19,338 nt of DNA, taken from the NCBI GenBank assembly GCA_023424095.1, contig JAFAEG010000009.1, positions 1 to 19,338 of the forward strand, in the 5' to 3' direction. Numbering within the stretch: the first letter of the stretch is position 1; each line of letters begins with the position of its first letter. This stretch comes from Pseudomonadota bacterium. Lineage in GTDB: Bacteria > Pseudomonadota > Alphaproteobacteria > Sphingomonadales > Sphingomonadaceae. Shown piece after piece: positions 1 through 7,159 of this stretch. Under the pieces are notes generated by a model. That model was not told where the DNA came from, made no database searches, and saw only the letters and a list, made by a program, of their open reading frames with translations. The position numbers were made by a program, and so were the translations under genes.

Positions 1-49
1 GGTCCGGGGGCCGGCTTGCGCCGGGGGGACTACGCTCGGCAGCTCAAGC

Positions 50-2125
50 TCACCAGATCCTGACCCGTTGCTCCGGCGCCAGATACAGCCTCTGTCCCGC
101 TTGCACATTGAACGCCTGATACCAGCCATCCAGATTGCGCAGCGTCAGGGCGCGGAACTGGCCGGGGGCGTGGCTGCCGGTGGCGATGCGTTGGCGCAGG
201 GATTCGTCGCGGGTCTTGGTGGCCCAGGCCTGGGCGAAGGCGATGAAGAAGCGCTGGTCGCCGGTCAGGCCGTCGATCACCGGTGCTTCCTGGCCGTTCA
301 GCGAGGCGCGGTAGGCGTCGTAGGCGGCGGCGAGGCCGGCGACGTCGGAGATGTTCTCGCCGAGCGTCAGCGTGCCGTTGACGTGGAGACCCGGTAGCGC
401 CTCGTAAGCGTCATACTGGGCAGCCAGCGCGCGGCCGGCCTGCTGGAAGCGCTCGAAATCGGCCGGGGTCCACCAGTTGCGCAGGCGGCCGGTGCTGTCG
501 AACAGGGCGCCATTATTGTCGAAGCTGTGGCTGATCTCGTGGCCGATCACCGCACCGATCGCGCCATAATTATAGGCCGCGTCGGCATTGGGATCGTAGA
601 AGGGCCGCTGCAGGATCGCGGCGGGGAAGTTCAGCGCATTCTGCACCGGCAGGTTGATCGCATTGACCAGCTGCGGCGGCATCCACCATTCATTGCGGTC
701 CATCGGCCGGCCGATCTTCGCGATCTGGTGGCGATATTCGTAGAGCCCGGTGGCGTGCTGGTTGGCGTAAGCATTGTCGGCCGCGATCTGCAGGCTGGAA
801 TAATCACGCCAGCTGTCGGGATAGCCGACGCCGACGATGATGCCGCGCACCTTGCGAAGCGCCTCTTCCTTCGTGGTCGGGGCCATCCAGTCGAGCGCCT
901 CGACCCGGCGGGCGAAGGCGGACTTGATGTTCTCGACCATGGCCTGGACCTGGGTCTTGGCGGCGGCGGGGAAATAGCGCTCCACGTAAGCGCGGCCGAC
1001 CGCGTCCTGCAGCGCGCCGCTGGTGGCGTTGAGCGCAAGCTGGTCGCGCGGCCGCTGCTGCGGCGTTCCGGCCAGAGCGGTGCCGTAGAAGGCGAAGCTG
1101 GCGTCGCGGATCGGCGCGGGCAGGACGTTGGCCTGCTGGTTCAGGGTGTGGAAGGCGAGCCAGTCCTTCCAGGCCTGCAGCGGCTCGGAGCCGACCAAAG
1201 CGGAAAGCTGCGGGATGGCGGTGGCATGATAGGCCTGGAACTTGGGCGCGCCGCCGAGGCCGGCGGCGTCGAGCAGGGCCGGCCATTCGATGCCGGGAGC
1301 GTTCTGTTCGAGTTCGGCGCGGGTCCAGACGGTCGCGCCCTTGGCGAAATCCTCGCTGTCCGCGCGGCTGGCATGGGCGCGGGCGATCTTGGTCTCGAGG
1401 TCCATCACCCGGCCGGCGGCGGCCTGCGCATCGGCGATGCCGCCCGCCTGCAGCACGGTGGCGATATAGGCGCGATACTGATCACGAATGCCGGCCATAT
1501 TGGCGTCGCCGGAGAGATAATATTCGCGCTCGGGCAGGCCGATGCCGCCCTGCATCAGATAGGGCAGGGTCTCGCCCGGGGTGCTGAGCCCTTGGGTGAC
1601 GAAGATGCCGAACAGATTTTCGGTCTGGAAATTGGTGGCGTTCAGCGGATCGGTGTCGGCGCGGAGCGTCCGGCCGATCGCGGCGCTGAGTGCGGCTTTG
1701 TCGTTGATGCCGGCGATGGCGGCGAGATCGGCCTGGGCCGGGGCCATGCCGGCGCGGTCGATCGCTTCGGTGTCGAGATAGGCGCGGTAATAATTGGCGA
1801 TCAGCGCGTCATTGCCCTCCGTCGGGTTGGCGGCGAGGATCTGGTCGAGCATCTCGCGGGTCTGCCGCTCGCGCAGCTGATCGGCGATGTAGAAGCCGCC
1901 GATGCTCGAGCGGTCGGCCGGGATCTCTGTATTCTTCATCCACGCGCCATTGGCGTAATTGTAGAAATCGTCGCCGGGCGTGACCGATTTATCCATCGAC
2001 GCCAGGATGATGCCGGCGTCACTGCCCTTCGCGGCCTGCGCATCATTTTCTGTCGGAGCCTGCGAGCAGGCGACGGCGGTGAGGGCGAGGGCGGAGGCGA
2101 CGAGAAGCAGGCGGGGATATTTCAT
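50..2125 (-). CDS. M13 family zinc metallopeptidase (neprilysin/PepO-like), predicted lipoprotein
   Basis: This protein is predicted to cleave peptides outside the cytoplasm. The zinc site is complete: HEISH at residues 529-533, with the third ligand Glu590 in ENISD, where Asp594 is the usual partner Asp. His652 in GSHAPGQFR matches the transition-state His of neprilysin. Spacings are close to those of neprilysin, including 41 residues from the Asn-Ala pair (488-489) to the first zinc His. The substrate-binding NAYY motif reads NAIN. FPAAILQRPFYD follows, as is normal for the family. The N-terminus has a hydrophobic stretch ending AVAC, a plausible but non-ideal lipobox. I chose the ATG at 2125 (691 aa) over the in-frame ATG at 2140 because a GGAG lies 9 nt upstream of it, inside the longer version. 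The protein ends in VRIW. It is transcribed divergently from the rest of the window and its substrate is unknown. Confidence 0.93.
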   Translation of the reverse strand: MKYPRLLLVASALALTAVACSQAPTENDAQAAKGSDAGIILASMDKSVTPGDDFYNYANGAWMKNTEIPADRSSIGGFYIADQLRERQTREMLDQILAANPTEGNDALIANYYRAYLDTEAIDRAGMAPAQADLAAIAGINDKAALSAAIGRTLRADTDPLNATNFQTENLFGIFVTQGLSTPGETLPYLMQGGIGLPEREYYLSGDANMAGIRDQYRAYIATVLQAGGIADAQAAAGRVMDLETKIARAHASRADSEDFAKGATVWTRAELEQNAPGIEWPALLDAAGLGGAPKFQAYHATAIPQLSALVGSEPLQAWKDWLAFHTLNQQANVLPAPIRDASFAFYGTALAGTPQQRPRDQLALNATSGALQDAVGRAYVERYFPAAAKTQVQAMVENIKSAFARRVEALDWMAPTTKEEALRKVRGIIVGVGYPDSWRDYSSLQIAADNAYANQHATGLYEYRHQIAKIGRPMDRNEWWMPPQLVNAINLPVQNALNFPAAILQRPFYDPNADAAYNYGAIGAVIGHEISHSFDNNGALFDSTGRLRNWWTPADFERFQQAGRALAAQYDAYEALPGLHVNGTLTLGENISDVAGLAAAYDAYRASLNGQEAPVIDGLTGDQRFFIAFAQAWATKTRDESLRQRIATGSHAPGQFRALTLRNLDGWYQAFNVQAGQRLYLAPEQRVRIW

Positions 2126-2260
2126 GGCGGCGGGCTCCATTGGCTCAGTCGGTCGCTCCGGCTCAGGCCCCAGCCGTGCTCGGGTGTCCTAGTCGAGTAG
2201 CGCGGTGGTTTCCAGCCGCTCTTTCCAAGGCTGGAACGGGCCGTTACGCGTCGAAGGCGC
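2126..2260. promoter_or_regulatory. Divergent intergenic region, presumed promoters for the peptidase and the plus-strand operon
   Basis: These 135 bases lie between the divergent starts of the M13 peptidase and the small membrane protein gene. Promoters for both directions must lie here or inside the flanking coding sequence. I could not pick out convincing -35 and -10 boxes by eye. The one clear structure is the palindrome at 2210-2236. The role is inferred from the gene arrangement. Confidence 0.5.
2210..2236. repeat. Perfect 8-bp inverted repeat in the divergent intergenic region
   Basis: TTCCAGCC at 2210-2217 pairs perfectly with GGCTGGAA at 2229-2236 across an 11-nt loop. The right arm ends 24 nt before the start codon at 2261. 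It could be a leader hairpin in the plus-strand transcript or an operator. There is no following T-run, so it is not an intrinsic terminator. Its core, TTCCAGC with GCTGGAA, is the same as the core of the REPIN-like element at 11246-11339, so it may be a decayed relative. That relation is speculative. Confidence 0.5.
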
Positions 2261-2539
2261 ATGACGTTTACCCAGATTCTCGAATATTATGGCGCGATTT
2301 CCGGCGCGATCGCGGCGCTGATCGTCAGCCTTGATCTTGGCCGGCGCGCGACCGGCTTCGGCTTCATCATCTTCGTGACCAGTTCGCTGGCGTTGATCGC
2401 CTGGGGCCTGATGGGCGGTGAAAGCGCCGGCATCGGCTGGCAGAATGTCGTGCTGTTTCTGATCAACTGCGTCGGTGTCTATCGATATCTGATCCGCAAA
2501 AAACGCCCCGGTGTTGAGGGGCGGGAGGCAATGGCTTGA
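2261..2539 (+). CDS. Small integral membrane protein, function unknown
   Basis: This is a 92-aa protein. Hydrophobic stretches at roughly residues 8-25, 32-50 and 58-76 suggest three membrane segments, followed by a basic tail (YLIRKKRP). I do not recognise a named family. Its stop codon overlaps the TTG start of the AbgT-type transporter in a TTGA junction, so the two are probably translated together, and it may be an accessory of that transporter. It is the first plus-strand gene after the divergent region and is probably first in the operon. The upstream sequence shows only a weak ribosome-binding site (GAAGGCGC before the ATG). The coding call rests on the overlap, the codon pattern and the membrane-protein composition. 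Confidence 0.72.
   Translation: MTFTQILEYYGAISGAIAALIVSLDLGRRATGFGFIIFVTSSLALIAWGLMGGESAGIGWQNVVLFLINCVGVYRYLIRKKRPGVEGREAMA
2523..2528 (+). promoter_or_regulatory. Shine-Dalgarno site that decides the TTG start of the AbgT-type transporter
   Basis: GGGAGG lies 7 nt upstream of the TTG at 2536, inside the end of the preceding gene. It supports this rare start over later in-frame Met codons, which would remove part of the conserved N-terminal region. Confidence 0.6.
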
Positions 2540-4188
2540 GCGTACCCAGTGATCCCGATCCCGAAGTCCCGGCGACCACCGAAACCCTGAGCCAAGGCGG
2601 CGCGGCGGCGCGGCAGAAAGGCTTCCTCGGCTTCGTCGAGAAGGCCGGCAATCTGCTGCCCGAACCGACGATGATCTTCGTCTATCTGATCCTGGTGCTG
2701 ATGATGCTGTCGGCGCTCGGGGCCGGGCTCGGCTGGTCGGCGTCGCTGCCTTATGCGGGCGAGAAGGCGCCGGAATATGGCGTGCTGGCCGACGGCACAT
2801 TGACCTATCAGGCGACGAGCCTGTTCTCCGAGGAGAATATCGCGCGGCTGCTGGGCGAAATGCCGCGGACGATGGCGGGCTTCGCGCCTTTGGGGCTGAT
2901 CCTGGTGATCATGCTGGGCGCGGCGGTCGCGGAGCGGTCCGGGCTGTTCTCGGCGCTCATTCGCGGCTCGCTGGCGAAGGCGCCATCCTATCTGCTGACG
3001 CCGATCGTGGCCGTCATCGGCATGGTGTCGCACCATGCCTCGGACGCGGCCTATGTCGTGTTCATTCCATTGGCGGCGATCACTTATGCTGCGGTCGGGC
3101 GACATCCGCTGGTGGGGCTCGCTGCCGCGTTCGGGGCGGTTTCCGGCGGCTATGCCGGCAATCTGATGCCCGGGCAGATCGACGTTCTGCTGTTCGGTTT
3201 CACCCAGGAAGCGGCGCGGATCGTCGATCCGGCCTGGACGATGAATCCGCTGGGGAATTGGTGGTTCATCCTCGGGATCGTCGTGCTGTTCACGCCGGCC
3301 ATCTGGTTCATCACCGACAAGGTGATCGAGCCGCGCCTGGGCAAATGGGGCGGCGAAGCGGATGAGGAGACGAAGAAGGAACTGGCCCGCTCTGAACTGA
3401 CCGCGGACGAGCGCAAGGGGCTGAAAAGGGCGGGGCTCGCCGCGCTCTTCATCGTCGGGCTTTACGTCGCGCTGACCAGCACGCCGGGCTACACGCCTCT
3501 GATCAACGAAAAGGCCAGCGGCACGGCGCAATTGCAGCCGCTCTACGCGGCTCTGATCGCCGGCTTCTTCTTGCTGTTCGTCACCGCCGGCATCGCCTTC
3601 GGCACCGCGACGGGGACGGTGAAGGGTTCATCCGACGTCACCAACATGATGCGCGAGGGGATCAAGACGATCGCGCCCTACATCGTGTTCGTCTTTTTCG
3701 CGGCGCATTTCGTGGCGATGTTCAACTGGTCGCGGATCGGCCCGATCATCGCGATCAATGGTGCGGAGGTGCTGCAGCAATGGGCCTTGCCGGCGCCGAT
3801 GCTGCTGGTGGCGGTGCTGCTGCTGTCGAGCTTCCTCGACCTGTTCATCGGCTCGGCCAGCGCCAAGTGGAGCGCGCTCGCGCCCGTCGTCGTGCCGATG
3901 TTCATGCTGGTCGGGATCAGCCCCGAAATGACCACGGCCGCCTATCGGATGGGCGACAGCTATACGAACATCATGACGCCTTTGATGAGCTATTTCCCGT
4001 TGATTCTCGCCTTCGCGCAGAGATGGGACAAGAGTTTCGGGGTGGGGTCATTGCTCGCCTTGATGTTGCCCTACGCTTTGACCTTCATGGCGTTGGGGAT
4101 CAGCATGACGGTCGCGTGGGTGGCGTTCGATCTGCCCTTGGGGCCGGGCGCGCAGGTCTTTTATGAAATGCCAGGAGCTGGCCGATGA
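2536..4188 (+). CDS. AbgT family transporter (p-aminobenzoyl-glutamate transporter/MtrF-type)
   Basis: This is a 550-aa multi-span inner-membrane protein of the AbgT family. Members import p-aminobenzoyl-glutamate or export sulfonamides and related compounds. Recognition rests on the N-terminal GFVEKAGNLLPEPTMIF stretch, the VSHHASDAAYVVFIPLAA segment, DLFIGSASAKW at 435-445 and GDSYTNIMTPLMSYFPLIL beginning at 473. The last two are the family's re-entrant, substrate-path signatures. The length is slightly above the usual 500-510, because of a short polar N-terminal extension. Translation starts at TTG 2536, preceded by GGGAGG, and overlaps the upstream small membrane gene by 4 nt. Its own stop overlaps the carboxylase gene in an ATGA junction. 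The usual AbgA/AbgB aminoacyl hydrolases are not nearby. The substrate cannot be assigned, and a leucine-derived acid or dipeptide is only a guess from context. Confidence 0.9.
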   Translation: MSVPSDPDPEVPATTETLSQGGAAARQKGFLGFVEKAGNLLPEPTMIFVYLILVLMMLSALGAGLGWSASLPYAGEKAPEYGVLADGTLTYQATSLFSEENIARLLGEMPRTMAGFAPLGLILVIMLGAAVAERSGLFSALIRGSLAKAPSYLLTPIVAVIGMVSHHASDAAYVVFIPLAAITYAAVGRHPLVGLAAAFGAVSGGYAGNLMPGQIDVLLFGFTQEAARIVDPAWTMNPLGNWWFILGIVVLFTPAIWFITDKVIEPRLGKWGGEADEETKKELARSELTADERKGLKRAGLAALFIVGLYVALTSTPGYTPLINEKASGTAQLQPLYAALIAGFFLLFVTAGIAFGTATGTVKGSSDVTNMMREGIKTIAPYIVFVFFAAHFVAMFNWSRIGPIIAINGAEVLQQWALPAPMLLVAVLLLSSFLDLFIGSASAKWSALAPVVVPMFMLVGISPEMTTAAYRMGDSYTNIMTPLMSYFPLILAFAQRWDKSFGVGSLLALMLPYALTFMALGISMTVAWVAFDLPLGPGAQVFYEMPGAGR

Positions 4189-5786
4189 GCGGTCCCGTAA
4201 TGACGTCGAAGATCGACGCGAATTCCGAGACTTACCGCACTTATGCTGCGCACAATAGAAGCCTCGCGGAGGAGCTTCGCGAGCGGGTGGCGGCGAGCGC
4301 CTTGGGCGGCAATGAGAAGTCGCGGGAGCGGCATGTCGCGCGCGGCAAATTGCTTCCGCGCGAGCGGGTGGAAAGGCTGCTCGATCCGGGCTCGCCCTTC
4401 CTCGAAATCGGCCAGCTCGCGGCCTGCGACCTGTATGATGGCGAGGTGCCGGGTGCCGGGATGATCGCCGGGATCGGGCGGGTGTCCGGCCGTGAGGCGA
4501 TGATCGTGTGCAACGACGCCACGGTGAAGGGCGGCACTTACTATCCGATGACGGTGAAGAAGCACCTGCGCGCGCAGGAGATCGCGCTGCAGAACCGGCT
4601 GCCGTGCGTGTATCTGGTCGACAGCGGCGGGGCGAATTTGCCACATCAGGCCGAGGTGTTTCCGGACCGCGAGCATTTCGGGCGGATCTTCTACAATCAG
4701 GCGAACCTTTCCGCCGAGGGGATCGCCCAGATCGCCTGCGTGATGGGGTCGTGCACGGCGGGCGGCGCTTATGTGCCGGCGATGAGCGACGAGACGGTGA
4801 TCGTGCGCAACCAGGGCACGATCTTCCTGGCCGGGCCGCCGCTGGTGAAGGCAGCGACGGGCGAGGTGATCAGCGCCGAGGATCTGGGCGGCGGCGATCT
4901 GCACGCGCGCACCTCGGGCGTCGCGGACCATCTCGCCGAGAATGACGAGCATGCGCTGACCATCGTGCGCGACATCATGGCGCGCTTGAACACGGTCAAG
5001 GACGTGGACATCGACCTGGCCGAGCCGCGCGCGCCGAAATTCGATCCGGGGGAGCTTTACGGCGTGATCCCGGACGACGTGCGCACGCCCTATGACGTGC
5101 GCGAGGTGATTGCGCGGATCGTGGACGGCTCGGAGCTGCACGAGTTCAAGCCGCTCTACGGGACGACTTTGGTGTGCGGCTTCGCGCGCATCTGGGGGAT
5201 GCCGGTCGCGATCATCGCCAACAATGGCATCCTGTTTTCGGAGAGCGCGCTGAAGGGCGCGCATTTCATCGAACTGGCCTGCCAGCGGCGCGTGCCCCTG
5301 CTGTTCCTGCAGAACATTTCCGGCTTCATGGTCGGCGGCAAATATGAGGCCGAGGGGATCGCCAAGAACGGCGCCAAGCTGGTGACAGCGGTGGCGACGG
5401 CGAGCGTGCCGAAGATTACCGTGCTGATCGGCGGGTCGTTCGGGGCCGGCAATTACGGCATGTGCGGGCGGGCTTACTCGCCACGCTTCCTGTTCACCTG
5501 GCCGAACTCGCGCATCTCGGTGATGGGCGGCGAGCAGGCGGCGAGCGTGCTGGCGACGGTGCATCGCGACGCGGATTCATGGACGCCGGAGCAGGCCGAA
5601 GCGTTCAAGCAGCCGATCCGCGACGATTATGAAGCGCAAGGGAATCCGTACCATGCGACCGCGCGGCTCTGGGATGATGGCGTGATCGATCCGGCGCAGA
5701 CAAGGGATGTGCTGGGGCTGGCGTTCGCGGCGACGCTGAATGCGCCGATTCCCGAGCGAGCGAAGTTCGGGGTGTTCCGAATGTGA
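4185..5786 (+). CDS. mccB: Methylcrotonyl-CoA carboxylase, carboxyltransferase (beta) subunit
   Basis: This subunit transfers the carboxyl group from carboxybiotin to 3-methylcrotonyl-CoA, giving 3-methylglutaconyl-CoA in leucine breakdown in the cytoplasm. At 533 aa it has the normal length for the family. It carries both crotonase-type halves. The N-terminal oxyanion region is GSCTAGGAYVPAMSDE beginning at residue 188, followed by IFLAGPPLVKAATGE, which is typical of MCC rather than propionyl-CoA carboxylase. The C-terminal half has NISGFMVGGKYEAEGIAKNGAK and GGSFGAGNYGM at 416-426. Start ATG 4185 overlaps the transporter stop (ATGA) and has AGGAG 7 nt upstream. The alpha subunit lies about 3 kb downstream, separated by five genes. 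The main alternative is geranyl-CoA carboxylase (AtuC-type). No other terpene-degradation genes are present, so MCC is preferred. Confidence 0.93.
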   Translation: MSGPVMTSKIDANSETYRTYAAHNRSLAEELRERVAASALGGNEKSRERHVARGKLLPRERVERLLDPGSPFLEIGQLAACDLYDGEVPGAGMIAGIGRVSGREAMIVCNDATVKGGTYYPMTVKKHLRAQEIALQNRLPCVYLVDSGGANLPHQAEVFPDREHFGRIFYNQANLSAEGIAQIACVMGSCTAGGAYVPAMSDETVIVRNQGTIFLAGPPLVKAATGEVISAEDLGGGDLHARTSGVADHLAENDEHALTIVRDIMARLNTVKDVDIDLAEPRAPKFDPGELYGVIPDDVRTPYDVREVIARIVDGSELHEFKPLYGTTLVCGFARIWGMPVAIIANNGILFSESALKGAHFIELACQRRVPLLFLQNISGFMVGGKYEAEGIAKNGAKLVTAVATASVPKITVLIGGSFGAGNYGMCGRAYSPRFLFTWPNSRISVMGGEQAASVLATVHRDADSWTPEQAEAFKQPIRDDYEAQGNPYHATARLWDDGVIDPAQTRDVLGLAFAATLNAPIPERAKFGVFRM

Positions 5787-6088
5787 TGGGCGAGAAGCTG
5801 TCAGCATATCCGGGTCTGCATTATTTTATGGAATGCTACTGGAATGAAATGGGGAGCGAGGTGCACGGCTCCTTTGCTCAAGCAGTTGCAGATTTTTGCG
5901 CGTCGGAGACACCAGCCTTTCAACGTCGACTGTCCGAGGATCTTCGCCGTGCGGACCGAGCAGGATTGATTCTTGAAGTCGAAGACTGGAACGACAAGCG
6001 GCAACTGGCCTTCTGGGAAGATAGAGTGCTGACCAAGAGCGATTTGGCTGAAGCGAAGGCGCTCCTCGAACGGGCAGGGTTCGATTGA
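5786..6088 (+). CDS. Small protein, possible CdiI-type immunity protein
   Basis: This 100-aa acidic soluble protein starts at ATG 5786 in a TGATG overlap with the carboxylase stop. GTG 5783 is an alternative. Residues near the start read YPGLHYFMECYWNEMGSEVHG, followed by a helix-rich AVADFCASE segment. This order (YPxLxxFxxxYxxxx, a glycine, then AVxxF) resembles contact-dependent growth inhibition immunity proteins of the CdiI_2 type. The resemblance is from memory and weak. My hand count over 5821-6060 gives about 53 percent GC, clearly below the 65-75 percent of adjoining genes, which suggests later acquisition. No toxin gene is next to it. It ends in a TGATG overlap with the next gene. 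If it is not immunity-related, it is an unknown gene. Confidence 0.7.
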   Translation: MGEKLSAYPGLHYFMECYWNEMGSEVHGSFAQAVADFCASETPAFQRRLSEDLRRADRAGLILEVEDWNDKRQLAFWEDRVLTKSDLAEAKALLERAGFD

Positions 6089-6567
6089 TGAAGCGCATTT
6101 TTTTCGCGACATTCGCCCTGCTCATCGCAGCCTATTTCGCGCTGCGTTTTCTCTCCGGCGTCACGATCGACCAGCCCGTCGAGAGCAAAGCGGGGCTCCA
6201 GCAGCGCGCCGCCGCGGCGCAGAAGCTCATTCGCTACAATGAATGGCTGTCCGGCTGGGTCGGGCGAAGCATTGCGGGGCCGGTGATTTTCTGGCCGATC
6301 GCGCCGAGCGAGGCCGAGGCTGAGGCGGCGGGGGAGTTTGCTTCGGCGGTGCTGGGGGCGCATCGGACCTTGCACAATGCGGGGTTCGTTTGCGGGGAAT
6401 TGCCGGAAGGGCGGGACGGCGCGCAGTCGGCGGAGCAGGTCGAGCTGATCGCGGCGGTGGCGGCGCATCTGCGGGACGAAGGGAGCCAATGGGCGGAGCC
6501 GGCGACGATGACCTTGCTGGTGCCGATCCGGGCGCAATTTCCGTGTGATGAAGGGGAGAGACGATGA
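6088..6567 (+). CDS. Hypothetical membrane-anchored or secreted protein
   Basis: This is a 159-aa protein with an N-terminal KRIFFATFALLIAAYFALRF segment, which is either a signal peptide or a single membrane anchor. The remaining ~135 residues are predicted to lie outside the cytoplasm. They contain two Cys residues, in GFVCGELPEG and near the end in QFPCDEGERR, that could form a disulfide. I do not recognise the family. Start ATG 6088 overlaps the previous stop (TGATG) and is preferred over TTG 6085. The stop overlaps the next gene (ATGA). Composition returns to the high GC of the region. It sits just before two other exported proteins, so the three may form a cell-envelope group inside the carboxylase operon. 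Confidence 0.72.
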   Translation: MKRIFFATFALLIAAYFALRFLSGVTIDQPVESKAGLQQRAAAAQKLIRYNEWLSGWVGRSIAGPVIFWPIAPSEAEAEAAGEFASAVLGAHRTLHNAGFVCGELPEGRDGAQSAEQVELIAAVAAHLRDEGSQWAEPATMTLLVPIRAQFPCDEGERR

Positions 6568-7148
6568 AGGCTTTTGCGATTGCAGCCGCGGTCCTGTTGG
6601 CGGCGGCTCCGGCGGCTGCGCAGCATCAGGGGCACCAGGCGCATCAGGAGCCGCCTGTGCCGCAAAACCCCTTGCCGCACGGGCATCGCGCACCGCCCGC
6701 GCAGCACGGCGATCATGCCCATGCCGGCGCGGATGACCGGCGCGCGGTGCTGGCGGTGACCGAGCGGATGTTCGCGGCTTTGGCGGCCAAGGATGGCGCG
6801 GCCCTGCTCGCCGAAGTGGTGCCCGAAGGCCGGGCGACGGCGAACGACCTCGGCCCGCGGCGCGGCGTGCGGAGCATGAGCTGGGCGGATTTCGCCGGCG
6901 GCCTGGCGCGCATTCCCGGTCGGCCGATGGAACGGTCGATCGAGCCGCACGTCCATGTCGAAGGCGACATCGCGATGATCTGGAGCCGCTACGAATTCAC
7001 CCTGGACGGCCGGTTCAGCCATTGCGGGATCAACCATTTCGACCTGATCCGGCAGGACGGGCGCTGGCGGGTGCTGAACGTCACCTGGACCCAGCAATAT
7101 GAGAATTGCCCCGGCCGCCCGCGCGGACCACAGGGCGAAAGGGGCTGA
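6564..7148 (+). CDS. Secreted NTF2/SnoaL-like (DUF4440-type) protein with a His-rich linker
   Basis: This is a 194-aa protein. Residues 1-19 form a clean Sec signal peptide ending in AAA before Gln20. Residues 20 to about 56 are an unusual His-, Pro- and Gln-rich linker with eight His residues, which could bind metal. From about 58 on it reads like the NTF2/SnoaL cone fold. A helix (DDRRAVLAVTERMFAALAAKDG) precedes LLAEVVPEGRAT, and the end carries HVHVEGDIAMIWSRYEF, GINHFDLIRQDGRWRVLNVTWT. The fold is shared by many enzymes and binding proteins, so no reaction can be named. The ATG overlaps the previous stop and is preceded by GGGGAG. The next gene, a secreted metal-dependent amidohydrolase, starts 11 nt after its stop, so the two may act together in the periplasm. 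Confidence 0.82.
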   Translation: MKAFAIAAAVLLAAAPAAAQHQGHQAHQEPPVPQNPLPHGHRAPPAQHGDHAHAGADDRRAVLAVTERMFAALAAKDGAALLAEVVPEGRATANDLGPRRGVRSMSWADFAGGLARIPGRPMERSIEPHVHVEGDIAMIWSRYEFTLDGRFSHCGINHFDLIRQDGRWRVLNVTWTQQYENCPGRPRGPQGERG

Positions 7149-7153
7149 AGGAG
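7148..7153 (+). promoter_or_regulatory. Shine-Dalgarno site choosing among three consecutive ATG codons
   Basis: AAGGAG starts at the last base of the preceding stop codon. Three in-frame ATGs follow at 7154, 7157 and 7160. Only 7160 has normal spacing (6 nt), so it is taken as the amidohydrolase start. Confidence 0.6.
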
Positions 7154-7159
7154 ATGATG

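Noticed and set aside
11..24. Short inverted repeat CCGGC/GCCGG after the peptidase stop, considered as a terminator
   Set aside because: The stem is only 5 bp with no T-run on either strand.
527..2200. Long plus-strand open frame opposite the M13 peptidase
   Set aside because: It is antisense to a gene with a complete zinc site and signal sequence. Its translation is low-complexity and shows no family motifs. Such frames are common opposite high-GC genes.
4161..5564. Long minus-strand open frame opposite the carboxylase beta subunit
   Set aside because: The translation is Arg/His/Gln/Ala-rich without recognisable domains, while the plus strand is an unmistakable carboxyltransferase.
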